Source: JAIRVZ01 sp031553415 (lineage in GTDB: Bacteria > Bacteroidota > Bacteroidia > Bacteroidales > Azobacteroidaceae). From it: a stretch of 64,000 nucleotides of DNA. The translations under genes were made by a program, and so were the position numbers. A model generated the notes under the pieces. That model did no database searches. It worked only from the letters and a program-made list of their open reading frames with translations, and was not told the origin of the DNA. Location: NCBI GenBank assembly GCA_031553415.1, contig JAVBLO010000013.1:70049-134048 (forward strand), given 5' to 3'. Positions 1-9,740 of the stretch are shown here, one piece after another (positions within the stretch are counted from its first letter, which is position 1; each line of letters begins with the position of its first letter).

Positions 1-2065
1 GATTCAGCAATCTTTCTTTCCAATGCATGATGTGAAGATAACGGTTGCTGTTGTCAATCGTAAAAGGTTCCTTGAAATGTATGTAAAGAGCATTACTGTT
101 CCATGCCGGGACTTTGGGTGAAGCTGTTAAATCCTTATTGCTTCGGATGTATGCGCAATGGCCTGATTGGTTGATTCCGATCTGACATGGATTTTCAATA
201 ATAATTGGAGTCTGCAATTGATTTTTACTGTCACCTTCGATTGTATATTCAAAAACGGGTTCAGATTCGAAATTGATAAGCAAAGAAGTATTTACCGGCT
301 TTTCTCCATCGTGAATTAAATCCAGTGGTTGGTTTGCAAAAGCTATTTTATCGACTTCCAGATTTCCTCCGGCATATTCCAACATAATCAAGTGTACACC
401 TTTTTCTATCTGGAAATTTTCAGAGGTGTATTTTGTCCATGTTGATGTCTGGTTGATTGGTAATGTTGTTATAACCTGTTTATTGATATGTATTTTAACA
501 GAAGATGCTTCCTGGTTATTTTTATTGATTAACATTTGCAGGTTATAATTGCCGTTGTCTTCTACTTTTACATAATAACCAGTTTTATTCCCATTCCTGA
601 ATGTAAGGTAAGTGCCAGTTCCGTCATATTCAATCCAGAAATTCAGGTTTTCCTGTTGGGTAAAATCCAGAGCTTTTACAGGGATATTAGAAGAATGAAT
701 CTGTAGCAATTCAGAACCGTAAGTTTTATATTTTGGGATAGGCATTTGCGCATCAGTTTCATTTCTCCATTCAACCAAATTTTGATATAATTCGGCTGCT
801 TTTTCAGGATATACATTGATAAGGTTAACGGATTCTGATAAATCATCTTTCAGGTTATACAATTCGAATGCATCCGGTTGGAAATACATGGATTTGTTGA
901 AATTTTCGATTAATTTCCAGTCACCTTTCCGGATAGCGCCCATGAATTCCCCTTCCCCGTGCCAGTGAGGGTAATGCCAGCAAAGATATTCCCGGTCTAT
1001 TTTGTTAGACGGATTTTCAAGCAGGTTTTTAGCAAAACTTTTGCCGTCCAGGTTCGTAATGTCGTTTACCGGAAAACCACATATTTCAGCAATTGTAGGC
1101 AAGAAATCATGTCCGATTACAGGTTCATCGCATGTGCTGTTAGCCGGGATTTTCCCTTTCCAGCGAACCAGTAAAGGTTCCCTGAAACCACCTTCCCAAT
1201 AAGTTACTTTGGATCCTCTCAAGGGAGAGGCTCCCCGTTTTTGATTGGGAGAATATTGCCCGTTGTCGGAAAAGACAATCAATAAAGTATTTTCTTCCAA
1301 ATCCCATTTTTTCAGGGAATCAAGCAATACGCCGGTATAGTTATCTAATCGTTCCACCATAGCTCCTTGTATGGGATTCAGGAATCCTCCCTTCAAAGAG
1401 CCTGCTTTTTGGGCATATTTTTGAACCAATGCAGCATCTTCATATTCAGGCGTGTGAATAGCATTGTGGGATAAAAAGCAGAAAAACGGCTGACCTGATT
1501 TTGCACTTCTCCTGATAAAACTTAATGTTGAATCGGTATATTGTTCTACGCGATGGCAATCGACACCATCACATTCATCTCCTTTTTTAGGACCATCAAA
1601 TCTTAATACTTCATCCCAGCCGGGTAAAGTTTTTCCTACATGCCATTTACCAATGAGGGATGTTCGATATCCTGCATTTTTCATTTTTTGTGGTAAGGCT
1701 ATATCTTTATCCTCAAGTCCTTGCTTTTCCCAGGCAGGAACATTTAAAGTTGCATTTTGTGGCGGAGCATATCCGCTCAACCAATCGGTTAAATGTAACC
1801 TGGTTGGGTATTTTCCTGTCATGAGTGCAGCCCTGGTCGGAGAGCTTAATGCCGCGGAGGCATATGCATTTGTGAAGCGCATGCCTTCCGATGCAATGCG
1901 ATCGAAATTGGGGGTTTCGTAGTATTCGCTGCCGTAACATCCCATTTGGTGATAACCATAATCATCCAATAAAATCAGGATGACATTGGGTTTTTCTGCT
2001 TGTTGGGCGAATGTGCATATATTGATTACCGTTCCTGTTATGATGCCTGCAAGTTCTTTTTTCAT
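1..2065 (-). CDS. Secreted sulfatase with C-terminal carbohydrate-binding-like domains (3' end beyond window)
   Basis: The ATG at 2065 opens a frame that stays open to the left edge, so about 688 residues are visible and the C-terminus is missing. Residues 1-21 look like a signal peptide. The S1 sulfatase fold follows: metal-binding Asp pair in ILLDDYG (about 33-35) and the serine-type maturation motif S74-S-P-T-R78, whose Ser would be converted to formylglycine by an anaerobic sulfatase-maturating enzyme not present here. After the catalytic domain there is a CBM6-like region (about residues 480-570, with LEYAGGN). The visible end carries a domain with NRYLHIMHWKER that matches the next-but-one gene (4709-6055). 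It is the last visible gene of the operon, 14 bases behind the previous stop. It should remove sulfate esters from a glycan at the surface or in the periplasm; substrate unknown. Confidence 0.88.
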   Translation of the reverse strand, partial: MKKELAGIITGTVINICTFAQQAEKPNVILILLDDYGYHQMGCYGSEYYETPNFDRIASEGMRFTNAYASAALSSPTRAALMTGKYPTRLHLTDWLSGYAPPQNATLNVPAWEKQGLEDKDIALPQKMKNAGYRTSLIGKWHVGKTLPGWDEVLRFDGPKKGDECDGVDCHRVEQYTDSTLSFIRRSAKSGQPFFCFLSHNAIHTPEYEDAALVQKYAQKAGSLKGGFLNPIQGAMVERLDNYTGVLLDSLKKWDLEENTLLIVFSDNGQYSPNQKRGASPLRGSKVTYWEGGFREPLLVRWKGKIPANSTCDEPVIGHDFLPTIAEICGFPVNDITNLDGKSFAKNLLENPSNKIDREYLCWHYPHWHGEGEFMGAIRKGDWKLIENFNKSMYFQPDAFELYNLKDDLSESVNLINVYPEKAAELYQNLVEWRNETDAQMPIPKYKTYGSELLQIHSSNIPVKALDFTQQENLNFWIEYDGTGTYLTFRNGNKTGYYVKVEDNGNYNLQMLINKNNQEASSVKIHINKQVITTLPINQTSTWTKYTSENFQIEKGVHLIMLEYAGGNLEVDKIAFANQPLDLIHDGEKPVNTSLLINFESEPVFEYTIEGDSKNQLQTPIIIENPCQIGINQSGHCAYIRSNKDLTASPKVPAWNSNALYIHFKEPFTIDNSNRYLHIMHWKERLLN

Positions 2066-2079
2066 GGTTTGAATAGTTT

Positions 2080-4701
2080 TTAATTCATTATAAATAATTC
2101 AGTACTTTTCCCTGATGTTTTACCATCATTAAACTTTAATTCCAATATGTATTTTTCTTTATTGCAACTGGAAATATTTACTTGCTCTGTATAATTTCCG
2201 GGAATTTGTACCGGAAATATTGTTTGTTTAACTAAGATTCCGTTCAGATTGCATATATACAATGTTACTTCTCCGGCTTGGTGCTGTGTATAAGTGACTT
2301 GTATAGAACCTGTATCTGTATTTATACTATTTATTTTGATAATGCTGTTGTCTGTTTTAACTGATGGTATGCCGGTATCATTTATCTGTTCCAAAATCCA
2401 GGTAAAATGGGATTTGCCGTTCCATTCCCATTGGGCAATTTTGGCTCCTTCCAATTTGGATTGTCCGTTCACTTGTAATGATTTACCAGTAGCTTTGTTT
2501 GTTATTTTGTAACCATATTGGAACGGTTGCATCAACCAGGTTTGTGTATTGGCTCCTGTATAAGCTTGTTGTTGTGGGGTAATGCCATTGACTGTATTTC
2601 CGGATGGAATGGTCATGGCAAATCCACTGTTTGGATTGATAATGGAATGATTTCCTTCTGTCGGTTCGCTGAATTGCCATTTGGCGCCAGCACCTGAATT
2701 ACTTAACGTTTGAGTTACTTCGGCAGAAGTAGCTGTTGAGTTTCCTCTGACGGTTAAATAACCTCCGGTTAAGGAGTTCCGGATTGTATAAGTTTTATTG
2801 TTTTCCAATTGGTCGCTTACCGGATTTACATTCATATTCCGGATAATCGTTTGTGTTGTATTGACTCCGGGAGATACTGTGTAATGCTGATCATTCTCTG
2901 CCCAATAAGGTTGTATTTCATCTATCAGTTCCCTGAAATCAGCGGTTTTTTCTCCTAAATACTGGATTTTGACAACAGCATCATTGGCTAATAATTCGTC
3001 ATTTCCTTTGGCATATTCTTTAAGTATTTCTGCACCCGGTTCATAATCACAGAAGTTATATAAAAAGGCGGCCAGTTCAATGCGTGTTCCATCGAAAGTT
3101 TCGTTGTTCAGGGCATTAACCAGTGTTTCTTTATGAATTACCGCCTGTTCTCCCTGATTATAAATGCCAACAGCCGCCCAATATCTGATTAATTCATCTT
3201 TATTCTGCAATAAATTTAGTTGAGTTTCGAGTACTGTTGCCCCTTGTCCGGATAATAAGGCGGCATCAACAATGGCATCTATGTTATAATTGGTATTCCT
3301 TACTTCAAGCGGTGTTTTTCCTGAAGCTCTTTTTTGCATTTCATATTCAGGCATAAATCCCAAATCTTTTGTTTCTTTGACATAACGAACCATTTCGATA
3401 CGCAGTTCGGTTAATATTCCGGTATATGCGGAATTTACAGCCAGATTGGTTGTTTCCCATTGGTCGGTTTCCAGGTCATATAAATATTCAGTCACACGAG
3501 GTAAAAAAGGCTCCATCTGTACTTCATTAAGTAATCCGTAATACATATTTTTCCTCACACTACACAAAATATCACAGTTATAATCATATCCCTGGTTTTT
3601 GACTGTAGGAGTGTAGGGAGAAAATACCCTCGTGTATACATATTTTCCTTTAATAACAGACCGTTCTATACCCGGTGATTCGGAAATACGATTGCGGGAA
3701 GCATATATATATTCGCGTTTTTCGGGATTCTCTCCTAAAAAGGCTTTTCCTTTCAGTTTCGGAGGACATTCAATTCCGGCAAGTTTCAGCAGGGTAGGGG
3801 CCAGATCTTCAAAACAGATTTGGGTGTCATCGATAACTTGTCCCTGAAAAGGATTCAGGTGCTTCCATTTTTCAGGAAACCAAACAATAAACGGTACCCG
3901 GTAACCCATGCCTAAAGGACAGGTTTTAGCCCGTGGCATTCCTTCCCCGTGGTCTGCAAACAGGAAGATAATTGTATTCTGGTCTAAGTTATCGTTGCGT
4001 AGTTGAGCAAGATATCCTTCCATTACCTGGTCTGTATAATTGATGCAGTTTTGTACTCTTGTCATTAAACTGTGCATTTCCGCATCATCCCGGTAGAAAG
4101 CCGGAATAATCATGTCAGCTTCGTTTGTTTTCCGTTTTTCTTCGAGCTTATCCAGAATCTCAGTTTTGTAATAATTGAATTCGTTCCGGGTGGCGTAACT
4201 CTGGTGTGAATAATTGATATTAAAAACACTGAAAAACGGGGTACTTTTATCCGGTCTTTTCCTCCAATGTGCTGTGCCTGAACTTTCGTTCCATGCTTCA
4301 GAGATAAAATTAGGATTAGATATATTATAATCAGTTTTTACATTGTTACTGGTATAATATCCGGCTTGCCGCAAATAATAAGGAAAACCTTTTACGTTCT
4401 CTGGTACCGGACGTTCATACCTGTGATTGCCGGTTCCTGTAATGTTTACATCCATCCCTGTGATAATGCAGCTTCGGGAAGGAGATGATACAGAGCTGTT
4501 TGAATAAGCATAATTGAAACGGATTCCTCCATTGTTGGCCAACGAATCCATAGTAGGTGTATGTGCTGCCGCATTTCCATAACAACCTATGAATTGCGGC
4601 GACGTATCTTCGTAAGTCAGGCATAAAACGTTAGGACGTTCCTGTTGGGAGAAACAACTTAAGCTCATTGTCAGCAACAATGGAGAGGTTATCCGTTTCA
4701 T
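2080..4701 (-). CDS. Secreted sulfatase with ricin-type lectin-like and T9SS-like C-terminal domains
   Basis: 873 residues. A signal peptide (1-18) precedes an S1-family sulfatase domain (about 22-450) that resembles N-sulfoglucosamine sulfohydrolase-type enzymes. The maturation motif is S72-S-P-S-R76, the serine type. The metal-binding pair normally written DD reads E31-D32 (LTYEDTSP), as in its paralog at 18423-20354. A helical HEAT-like stretch (about 470-600) also occurs in that paralog. Residues about 640-780 contain RICIN/CBM13-like repeats (GYLTVRG, GKSLQVNG, with W/Q pairs). The last 80 residues look like a T9SS sorting domain but end in an unusual LFIMN. The gene lies 7 bases downstream of the 4709-6055 gene in the same operon. 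The likely role is desulfation of a polysaccharide while bound to it; the substrate is inferred only as sulfated glycan. Confidence 0.88.
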   Translation of the reverse strand: MKRITSPLLLTMSLSCFSQQERPNVLCLTYEDTSPQFIGCYGNAAAHTPTMDSLANNGGIRFNYAYSNSSVSSPSRSCIITGMDVNITGTGNHRYERPVPENVKGFPYYLRQAGYYTSNNVKTDYNISNPNFISEAWNESSGTAHWRKRPDKSTPFFSVFNINYSHQSYATRNEFNYYKTEILDKLEEKRKTNEADMIIPAFYRDDAEMHSLMTRVQNCINYTDQVMEGYLAQLRNDNLDQNTIIFLFADHGEGMPRAKTCPLGMGYRVPFIVWFPEKWKHLNPFQGQVIDDTQICFEDLAPTLLKLAGIECPPKLKGKAFLGENPEKREYIYASRNRISESPGIERSVIKGKYVYTRVFSPYTPTVKNQGYDYNCDILCSVRKNMYYGLLNEVQMEPFLPRVTEYLYDLETDQWETTNLAVNSAYTGILTELRIEMVRYVKETKDLGFMPEYEMQKRASGKTPLEVRNTNYNIDAIVDAALLSGQGATVLETQLNLLQNKDELIRYWAAVGIYNQGEQAVIHKETLVNALNNETFDGTRIELAAFLYNFCDYEPGAEILKEYAKGNDELLANDAVVKIQYLGEKTADFRELIDEIQPYWAENDQHYTVSPGVNTTQTIIRNMNVNPVSDQLENNKTYTIRNSLTGGYLTVRGNSTATSAEVTQTLSNSGAGAKWQFSEPTEGNHSIINPNSGFAMTIPSGNTVNGITPQQQAYTGANTQTWLMQPFQYGYKITNKATGKSLQVNGQSKLEGAKIAQWEWNGKSHFTWILEQINDTGIPSVKTDNSIIKINSINTDTGSIQVTYTQHQAGEVTLYICNLNGILVKQTIFPVQIPGNYTEQVNISSCNKEKYILELKFNDGKTSGKSTELFIMN

Positions 4702-4708
4702 AATCGCT

Positions 4709-6055
4709 TTATTTTACAATAATTTTTTCTGTCTTACCATCTATATTCAGGAGATATATTCCGGAAGAAGTAAACTCCATGTTTAAAGAAGAGGTTTGTT
4801 GATCATTCACAAGGCATCCGTCTATTGTATAAATGCGGATGGACAGTGTTGTATTTTCATTAGATTGTATTCTCAATTGTTTACCGGATAAATCAATTGT
4901 ATATTTTTCGGCAAGCGTGTTTTGTTTTGTGCTTGTTGGTGGAAGTTGAGTCCGTGGAGTTGGGTCGTTGTCAATCCGGAATTCGTCTGCGAAACATCCT
5001 GTATCAGCTCCTGCCGCATTGTATTTCAGGTATATACTCTTAATATACTGATGTGTAACCGGAACTGTGAAAACATAATCCACCCATTCTGTAGTTAATG
5101 GATTATTCATCAAGGCAGCAGATTGTACTCCCGAAAGGTTCAACAATGAAACCTGCACATTTTGTGTTTCCGAAGCCGATTTTTTCATCATGATGTGCAG
5201 ATATTGGTTGGTTCCCATATCGATGGGGTTGATGAGGTCAAATAAGAAACCATGCCACCAGACCAATGAACCGGAATTCCGGTTGAAATAACAACATTTA
5301 TCAGAGGTATTGATTCCTGTTTTATCGTCATTGTCATAAAATATATCGTTGATATATAAATTATTTTGTTTGGTAAAAGTTACTTTAGAATTTGTTTCGG
5401 AATTATCCTCGAAATCAAGAATATTGGATTGGGTAAGGTAAGTGGCGCCACGTGGATTAGGATCTCCGCTTAAAATAATTTCATCATAATAAAATTTAGT
5501 GGGCGGGTAAAAAGTCTCTTCTGTTGCAGTAGCTCCCCAATTCCCATCAAGTATTACCCTGATTTTTTTGAGCGAAGTCATCTTAGCTTTTACATCAGCC
5601 ACCATGTCAAACCATTTACCGGCTTCCGTGCAAGGTCCTCTCCCTATTTCCATTTCAGTGCCATTGGCATCAGTTCCGTAAACCAGCCATACATGCAAGG
5701 TACGTTCTTTCCAGTGCAGGATGTGTAAATAACGATTATTGTCATCAATAGTGATAGGATTTTCGAATTCGATAGTGAAATTGTTTTCTCCCCATTGAGG
5801 TCTTCCTGCTTCTATATTGTCGCTGGGAGGTATTACCTGGTTGGTCAGGATATACAAACATTTGTTGGTTGTGTTGATTCCTGATTTGCCAGGGTTGTCG
5901 GCGTTCATATTGAATTCAGTCTGGTTTTCTGTATTAGCACCCGTGAGGGTTGAGTACAAAGGTGTTTCACCTGTTTCAAAATTAGTAATTACTGTCTGGG
6001 AGAATGCGAAATTCAGCGCCAGAACCATTGAAAATAAAGTAAAAGTTGTTTTCAT
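4709..6055 (-). CDS. T9SS-exported protein with two related carbohydrate-binding-like domains
   Basis: 448 residues. A signal peptide (1-19) is followed by two related beta-rich domains. Copy 1 (about 22-200) has NFETGE, SGINTTNKCLY and NRYLHILHWKER. Copy 2 (about 210-370) has DFEDNS, TGINTSDKCCYF and NQYLHIMMKK. The last 75 residues form a T9SS type A sorting domain (hydrophobic strands, SSGIYLLNI, ending KIIVK), so the protein should cross the outer membrane and be anchored or released by PorU. No catalytic motif is visible. The same domain appears at the C-terminus of the sulfatase at 1-2065. I infer a non-catalytic glycan-binding or scaffold role; a lyase or hydrolase of unknown family cannot be excluded. 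Confidence 0.8.
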   Translation of the reverse strand: MKTTFTLFSMVLALNFAFSQTVITNFETGETPLYSTLTGANTENQTEFNMNADNPGKSGINTTNKCLYILTNQVIPPSDNIEAGRPQWGENNFTIEFENPITIDDNNRYLHILHWKERTLHVWLVYGTDANGTEMEIGRGPCTEAGKWFDMVADVKAKMTSLKKIRVILDGNWGATATEETFYPPTKFYYDEIILSGDPNPRGATYLTQSNILDFEDNSETNSKVTFTKQNNLYINDIFYDNDDKTGINTSDKCCYFNRNSGSLVWWHGFLFDLINPIDMGTNQYLHIMMKKSASETQNVQVSLLNLSGVQSAALMNNPLTTEWVDYVFTVPVTHQYIKSIYLKYNAAGADTGCFADEFRIDNDPTPRTQLPPTSTKQNTLAEKYTIDLSGKQLRIQSNENTTLSIRIYTIDGCLVNDQQTSSLNMEFTSSGIYLLNIDGKTEKIIVK

Positions 6056-6084
6056 GATTATTAATTTTAAGTTATTGATAAAGT

Positions 6085-8640
6085 TTATCTGATGATGAGT
6101 TTTTGTGTTTGCTTATTATCATTGAAAAGGAGCGTTACCAGGTAGGTTCCAGGAGAGAGTGATGCAGTTGAAAAACTGCATCCATCCTTGTTTTCTATGG
6201 AGATTTCGTTGTGATGAATTACTTGTCCCGTTAAGTTGGTTATACTTAATCTATCCGGTTTTTCTTCACCTTTCCATTGTATATTGAAACGGGATGTTGC
6301 CGGGTTCGGGAATATATTGAACGAGGTATTTTCAACTGTTTGCTGCTCAATTCCCGAGCCTGATTTCGTTTTACCTACGAATGTTACAATAGAGTAGGCC
6401 GGCAAAACATATTGGGTTCCGGCAGCAATGGCAGGCTGGCATTTCATATCATCTGTTTCACTTGTAATATAGGGTGTGAATTCTTCTATATTTATATTTT
6501 CCGGCAGGTTGCTGACAGACAGATTGATAGCACAATTCTTTGTGCTTGCATTGATTGCAACAATCACGACTTTGTTTTCTTTTTCGTCGATATAAGCTGA
6601 AAACATCTGATTGGTAATCGTTTGCTTGTCATCCATATTGTCGGATCGTTTTACATCTAACCGTTTCATACCGGGGCGGATAAAGAAGGAGAATTGTCCC
6701 ATTGTGGAAAGCAGTTTGGTAGTCCGGTAAACTCCCTGAGATTTGTCATCGGTCAAAGCCAACCGGAAGAGTGACCAACGTTCTTCTGCTCCGGAATTTT
6801 TTTCGTGTTCAACAGTGGTCCACCACTGCCATCCGGCGGCGTTAGCGAAAACCAAATCGCTGTGGATAATCCTTGCAGCGGCAATTCCACATTGTATATA
6901 ACTTAAATTTGCTCCTGACGGAAATCCGAATTTATAGCCATCTCCCAACAAACAATATTCTGTTTGCCAGTACTCCAAAGCTGGATTTAGCTGTTTCATC
7001 CGGGAAACTAAATCTTTGCGGGTATCCACAATTTTACCGGCATCAGTATCGTCCCAATAACTGTGTGAAGAAACAATATTCGACATATTGGAAAGATTAT
7101 TTATATTTAAGTTACTTGCCGGATCCCGGAATGTAGCCAACTGATTGTTGGCATGTCCGGTATTTCCCAGTACATAAGATATAGCGGCAGCTTCTGTGAT
7201 AAACATCTCGGAATCGATTTGTTTGTTTTGAAAGGAAGTGTTGATTGCTTTCACCACATCAGTAATTTCCTGGTTTGTCCAGGGACTTCCCTCCTGTTTT
7301 ACATCGGCTCCGGCGGCAGTGGGTCCCCAATCGAATTGAGGTTCATTGAGCGGACTGATGTAATTGATATTGATTCCTTCCTGTTTGAAATGGTTGATTA
7401 CGTCAGAAAGGAAATTGCCAAAATCACTGAAATGTTCTGTTTTCAATATGGTTGTTTTGGGATCTCCATATTCCCTGAAGCCCAATCCCCTGACTGTGTA
7501 CATAACAGGCGGACTATTTTGCCAGCCAATAATATCGGGAACTTTGTAAGTTTTGGCCGCTTTTTCCAGAAAGTAGCGTTGGCCGGCTTGTTTGTTCCAA
7601 TTGTAGGTTGTTTTATCATTATTCAGGAAGCATTCCGTACGGCGGAATTCAGTCGCTATCCGGCTGGCAGTTCCCTGCTCATAAGTTCCTGCACCGATAT
7701 TGAAACGCCAGGCGCTCAATCCTATTCCTTTGGGATTACCTGATTCGTCGAAATCAGTGCTGAATAATTTTTCTGCAATATCTTCCTTTTGATTTTCAGT
7801 CAGATATAGTCCCATGGATTGTATATTCCAGCCATCAGATGAACCGAAATTCCGTATGGTTTGATATTTTGTATTACAATCAATATCCAATGAAACAGAT
7901 AAATCGGCTACCGGAGGATTGAGTTCAGAAGGAGCAGGCACAGCTTTATCTTCCGATAATGCTTTGATCTGGTTGGCCGCCAATGCCGAATGATAGATTT
8001 TTACGTTATCCATTTTGCCATCCATCGGGTAATTTGTTTCCGGGTTACATCCTAAAAACCATTTGGTAGCTTTGATGTCGGATACTTTTCCCATGATAAT
8101 AGCTTCTGACTGTAAAGCTCCGTCCTGGTAAACCTGTATTTTGCTGTCATTGAAAACTACTGCATAGTGTTTCCATTGGTTATTTACGATCGGTTTACCA
8201 ATGACACTTGTATAAATATTAAATATTTTATTGTTATAAACAACATAGGCCGATTCACTCCAGGAAGCTCTGGGAGTAAAATACAGATTGGAACCATTGG
8301 CATTATCAGCATAAAAAGCAAACATCATTCTCCATTTTTCTGTGGGGTCGGCAGCTTCCCGTTTGAACCAGAATGAGATTGTCATCTGGTCGTTCAAAGG
8401 AGAATTCTGGAATTTGATATTTCCTTTTTGGGCAGCTTTGAATTCCACTACTTTTCCGTTACGTTCCGTATCGGAAGTAATGGTTGCCCCATTTTGAAGC
8501 AAAGTATTGGCGTTTCCGAGTGCATCAGCACAAGTACCGTTTTCAAAATCCATGTTGGAGTATAGCTTGTATTCTCCATAATTTTGAGCATAAGCTATGC
8601 CAGCACACCATAAGCATGCAAAAAACAATTTGAATTTCAT
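6085..8640 (-). CDS. LamG-GH30 glycoside hydrolase with T9SS sorting domain
   Basis: 851 residues. A signal peptide (1-18, IAYAQ) is followed by a LamG/concanavalin-like jelly roll (about 22-225: MDFENG, MTISFWFKR, KMDNVKIYHSAL). The GH30 (clan A) barrel starts near 250 (FGSSDGWN) and contains the expected catalytic pair: acid/base E433 in SPLNEPQ and nucleophile E561 in YWQTEY. A WQWWTTVEH motif follows. A beta domain closes the barrel near 700-780, and the final 80 residues form a T9SS sorting domain (FNIFPNPA, LSPGTYLV, KLIIR). GH30 members include beta-1,6-galactanases, beta-1,6-glucanases and xylanases; I cannot choose among them. As the only plausible endo-acting enzyme in the locus, it probably cuts the backbone outside the cell before uptake by SusCD. 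Confidence 0.9.
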   Translation of the reverse strand: MKFKLFFACLWCAGIAYAQNYGEYKLYSNMDFENGTCADALGNANTLLQNGATITSDTERNGKVVEFKAAQKGNIKFQNSPLNDQMTISFWFKREAADPTEKWRMMFAFYADNANGSNLYFTPRASWSESAYVVYNNKIFNIYTSVIGKPIVNNQWKHYAVVFNDSKIQVYQDGALQSEAIIMGKVSDIKATKWFLGCNPETNYPMDGKMDNVKIYHSALAANQIKALSEDKAVPAPSELNPPVADLSVSLDIDCNTKYQTIRNFGSSDGWNIQSMGLYLTENQKEDIAEKLFSTDFDESGNPKGIGLSAWRFNIGAGTYEQGTASRIATEFRRTECFLNNDKTTYNWNKQAGQRYFLEKAAKTYKVPDIIGWQNSPPVMYTVRGLGFREYGDPKTTILKTEHFSDFGNFLSDVINHFKQEGININYISPLNEPQFDWGPTAAGADVKQEGSPWTNQEITDVVKAINTSFQNKQIDSEMFITEAAAISYVLGNTGHANNQLATFRDPASNLNINNLSNMSNIVSSHSYWDDTDAGKIVDTRKDLVSRMKQLNPALEYWQTEYCLLGDGYKFGFPSGANLSYIQCGIAAARIIHSDLVFANAAGWQWWTTVEHEKNSGAEERWSLFRLALTDDKSQGVYRTTKLLSTMGQFSFFIRPGMKRLDVKRSDNMDDKQTITNQMFSAYIDEKENKVVIVAINASTKNCAINLSVSNLPENINIEEFTPYITSETDDMKCQPAIAAGTQYVLPAYSIVTFVGKTKSGSGIEQQTVENTSFNIFPNPATSRFNIQWKGEEKPDRLSITNLTGQVIHHNEISIENKDGCSFSTASLSPGTYLVTLLFNDNKQTQKLIIR

Positions 8641-8652
8641 GATCTTCTCTTC

Positions 8653-9723
8653 TTAATTTGTAATAGTAACTTTCACTGTAGCTTCCTGCATCAATGCGGG
8701 ATTGTCAGAACCTAACAAGGTAGCTTGTATCTTGTAGGTAATGGATTTCCCGGAAGCATTCACTACACTTACTCCACTTGTTTGCAGTTGATCACCAACC
8801 CAGACTTTCACATTGTTTCCATCGGTGAGATTCGGATCGTTGTTCATGGTTTCAAATACGGGTGTCACTGCCGAAAGATCGGTTCCAGAGGGTAATGTGA
8901 TTGCTATATCATATTGGTTATAATAAGCCAGGTTACGGCTGATTGTACCTTCAACGCCATTGATAGAGAATTTGGTCATTTTCGGAATAAGTACGGGAGC
9001 CACATAGTAGTTATTTTTGATTCCCGAAGCGGTTTTCACGACAAATTGTTGTATGGCGAGTTTTCCATCTCTTACAAATTTAACAAACCGGTAAGAGCTT
9101 ATTCCTGATTTAATTTCCCTCTCCGTATTGCTTTCATCCACCCAATACATACTTGCAAGTGAAGAGGCCAAGTCGAAGTAAATCAATTGGTTTGCTTTGA
9201 TTGAATTGACGGTGGCATCTCTCCATGCATCGAAGATAATGGGACAAAGAATGGTGTCGGATGAAATAAATTCTCCATACGAACTATAATAAACCGTACC
9301 GGAATATTCGGGCATTCGGTAAATATTGTAGATGGTAAATTTATCCAGTCCGCCGTTTTTGGCAATCACATTTATTTTTACAGAATCTATAGCCGTAATG
9401 ACTTCACCTTTATCGTTGATTGAACTGGCAATCCAAACTGCGGTGTAAGTTCCCGGATCTTGATATGAATACGAAAACTTTCCGTTTGAAGCTGTGGCAT
9501 AACCCGTTTCTCCCACCCGGTTATACCGGTGCAAACTATCTCCCGGATAAACTACGTATTTTTGCCCTTGTCCGGAATTGGTGAAATTTACGGATTCCAA
9601 TACATCATATTCAGTTTTGTCAATACTGAAAGATGCGACCGGCTGCACATATAAGTCCTCAATAAAATCTGATGCACAAGAGGCGAATATTACGACTAAA
9701 CATATAATTAAAATATTTTTCAT
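8653..9723 (-). CDS. Surface glycan-binding lipoprotein (SusE/F position) with PKD-like domain
   Basis: 356 residues. The lipoprotein signal peptide ends at C16 (VIFASC). A PKD-like domain covers about 30-120 (SFSIDKTEYDVLESVNFTN, YSYQDPGTYTAVW). The C-terminal 110 residues form a DUF5018-like Ig fold (FSINGVEGTISR, YDIAITLPSGTDLSAVTPVF). The gene directly follows susD (17-base gap), where surface glycan-binding proteins normally sit. No enzyme motif is visible. It probably holds the target polysaccharide at the cell surface for the GH30 enzyme and the SusCD transporter. The assignment rests on position and domain type, not on a recognised family with known ligand. Confidence 0.78.
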   Translation of the reverse strand: MKNILIICLVVIFASCASDFIEDLYVQPVASFSIDKTEYDVLESVNFTNSGQGQKYVVYPGDSLHRYNRVGETGYATASNGKFSYSYQDPGTYTAVWIASSINDKGEVITAIDSVKINVIAKNGGLDKFTIYNIYRMPEYSGTVYYSSYGEFISSDTILCPIIFDAWRDATVNSIKANQLIYFDLASSLASMYWVDESNTEREIKSGISSYRFVKFVRDGKLAIQQFVVKTASGIKNNYYVAPVLIPKMTKFSINGVEGTISRNLAYYNQYDIAITLPSGTDLSAVTPVFETMNNDPNLTDGNNVKVWVGDQLQTSGVSVVNASGKSITYKIQATLLGSDNPALMQEATVKVTITN

Positions 9724-9740
9724 TGCGATTGATTTTATTT

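Noticed and set aside
7153..7743. 196-residue plus-strand open frame inside the GH30 gene
   Set aside because: It is an antisense shadow of a clear GH30 coding region with intact catalytic residues, and has no supporting start region.
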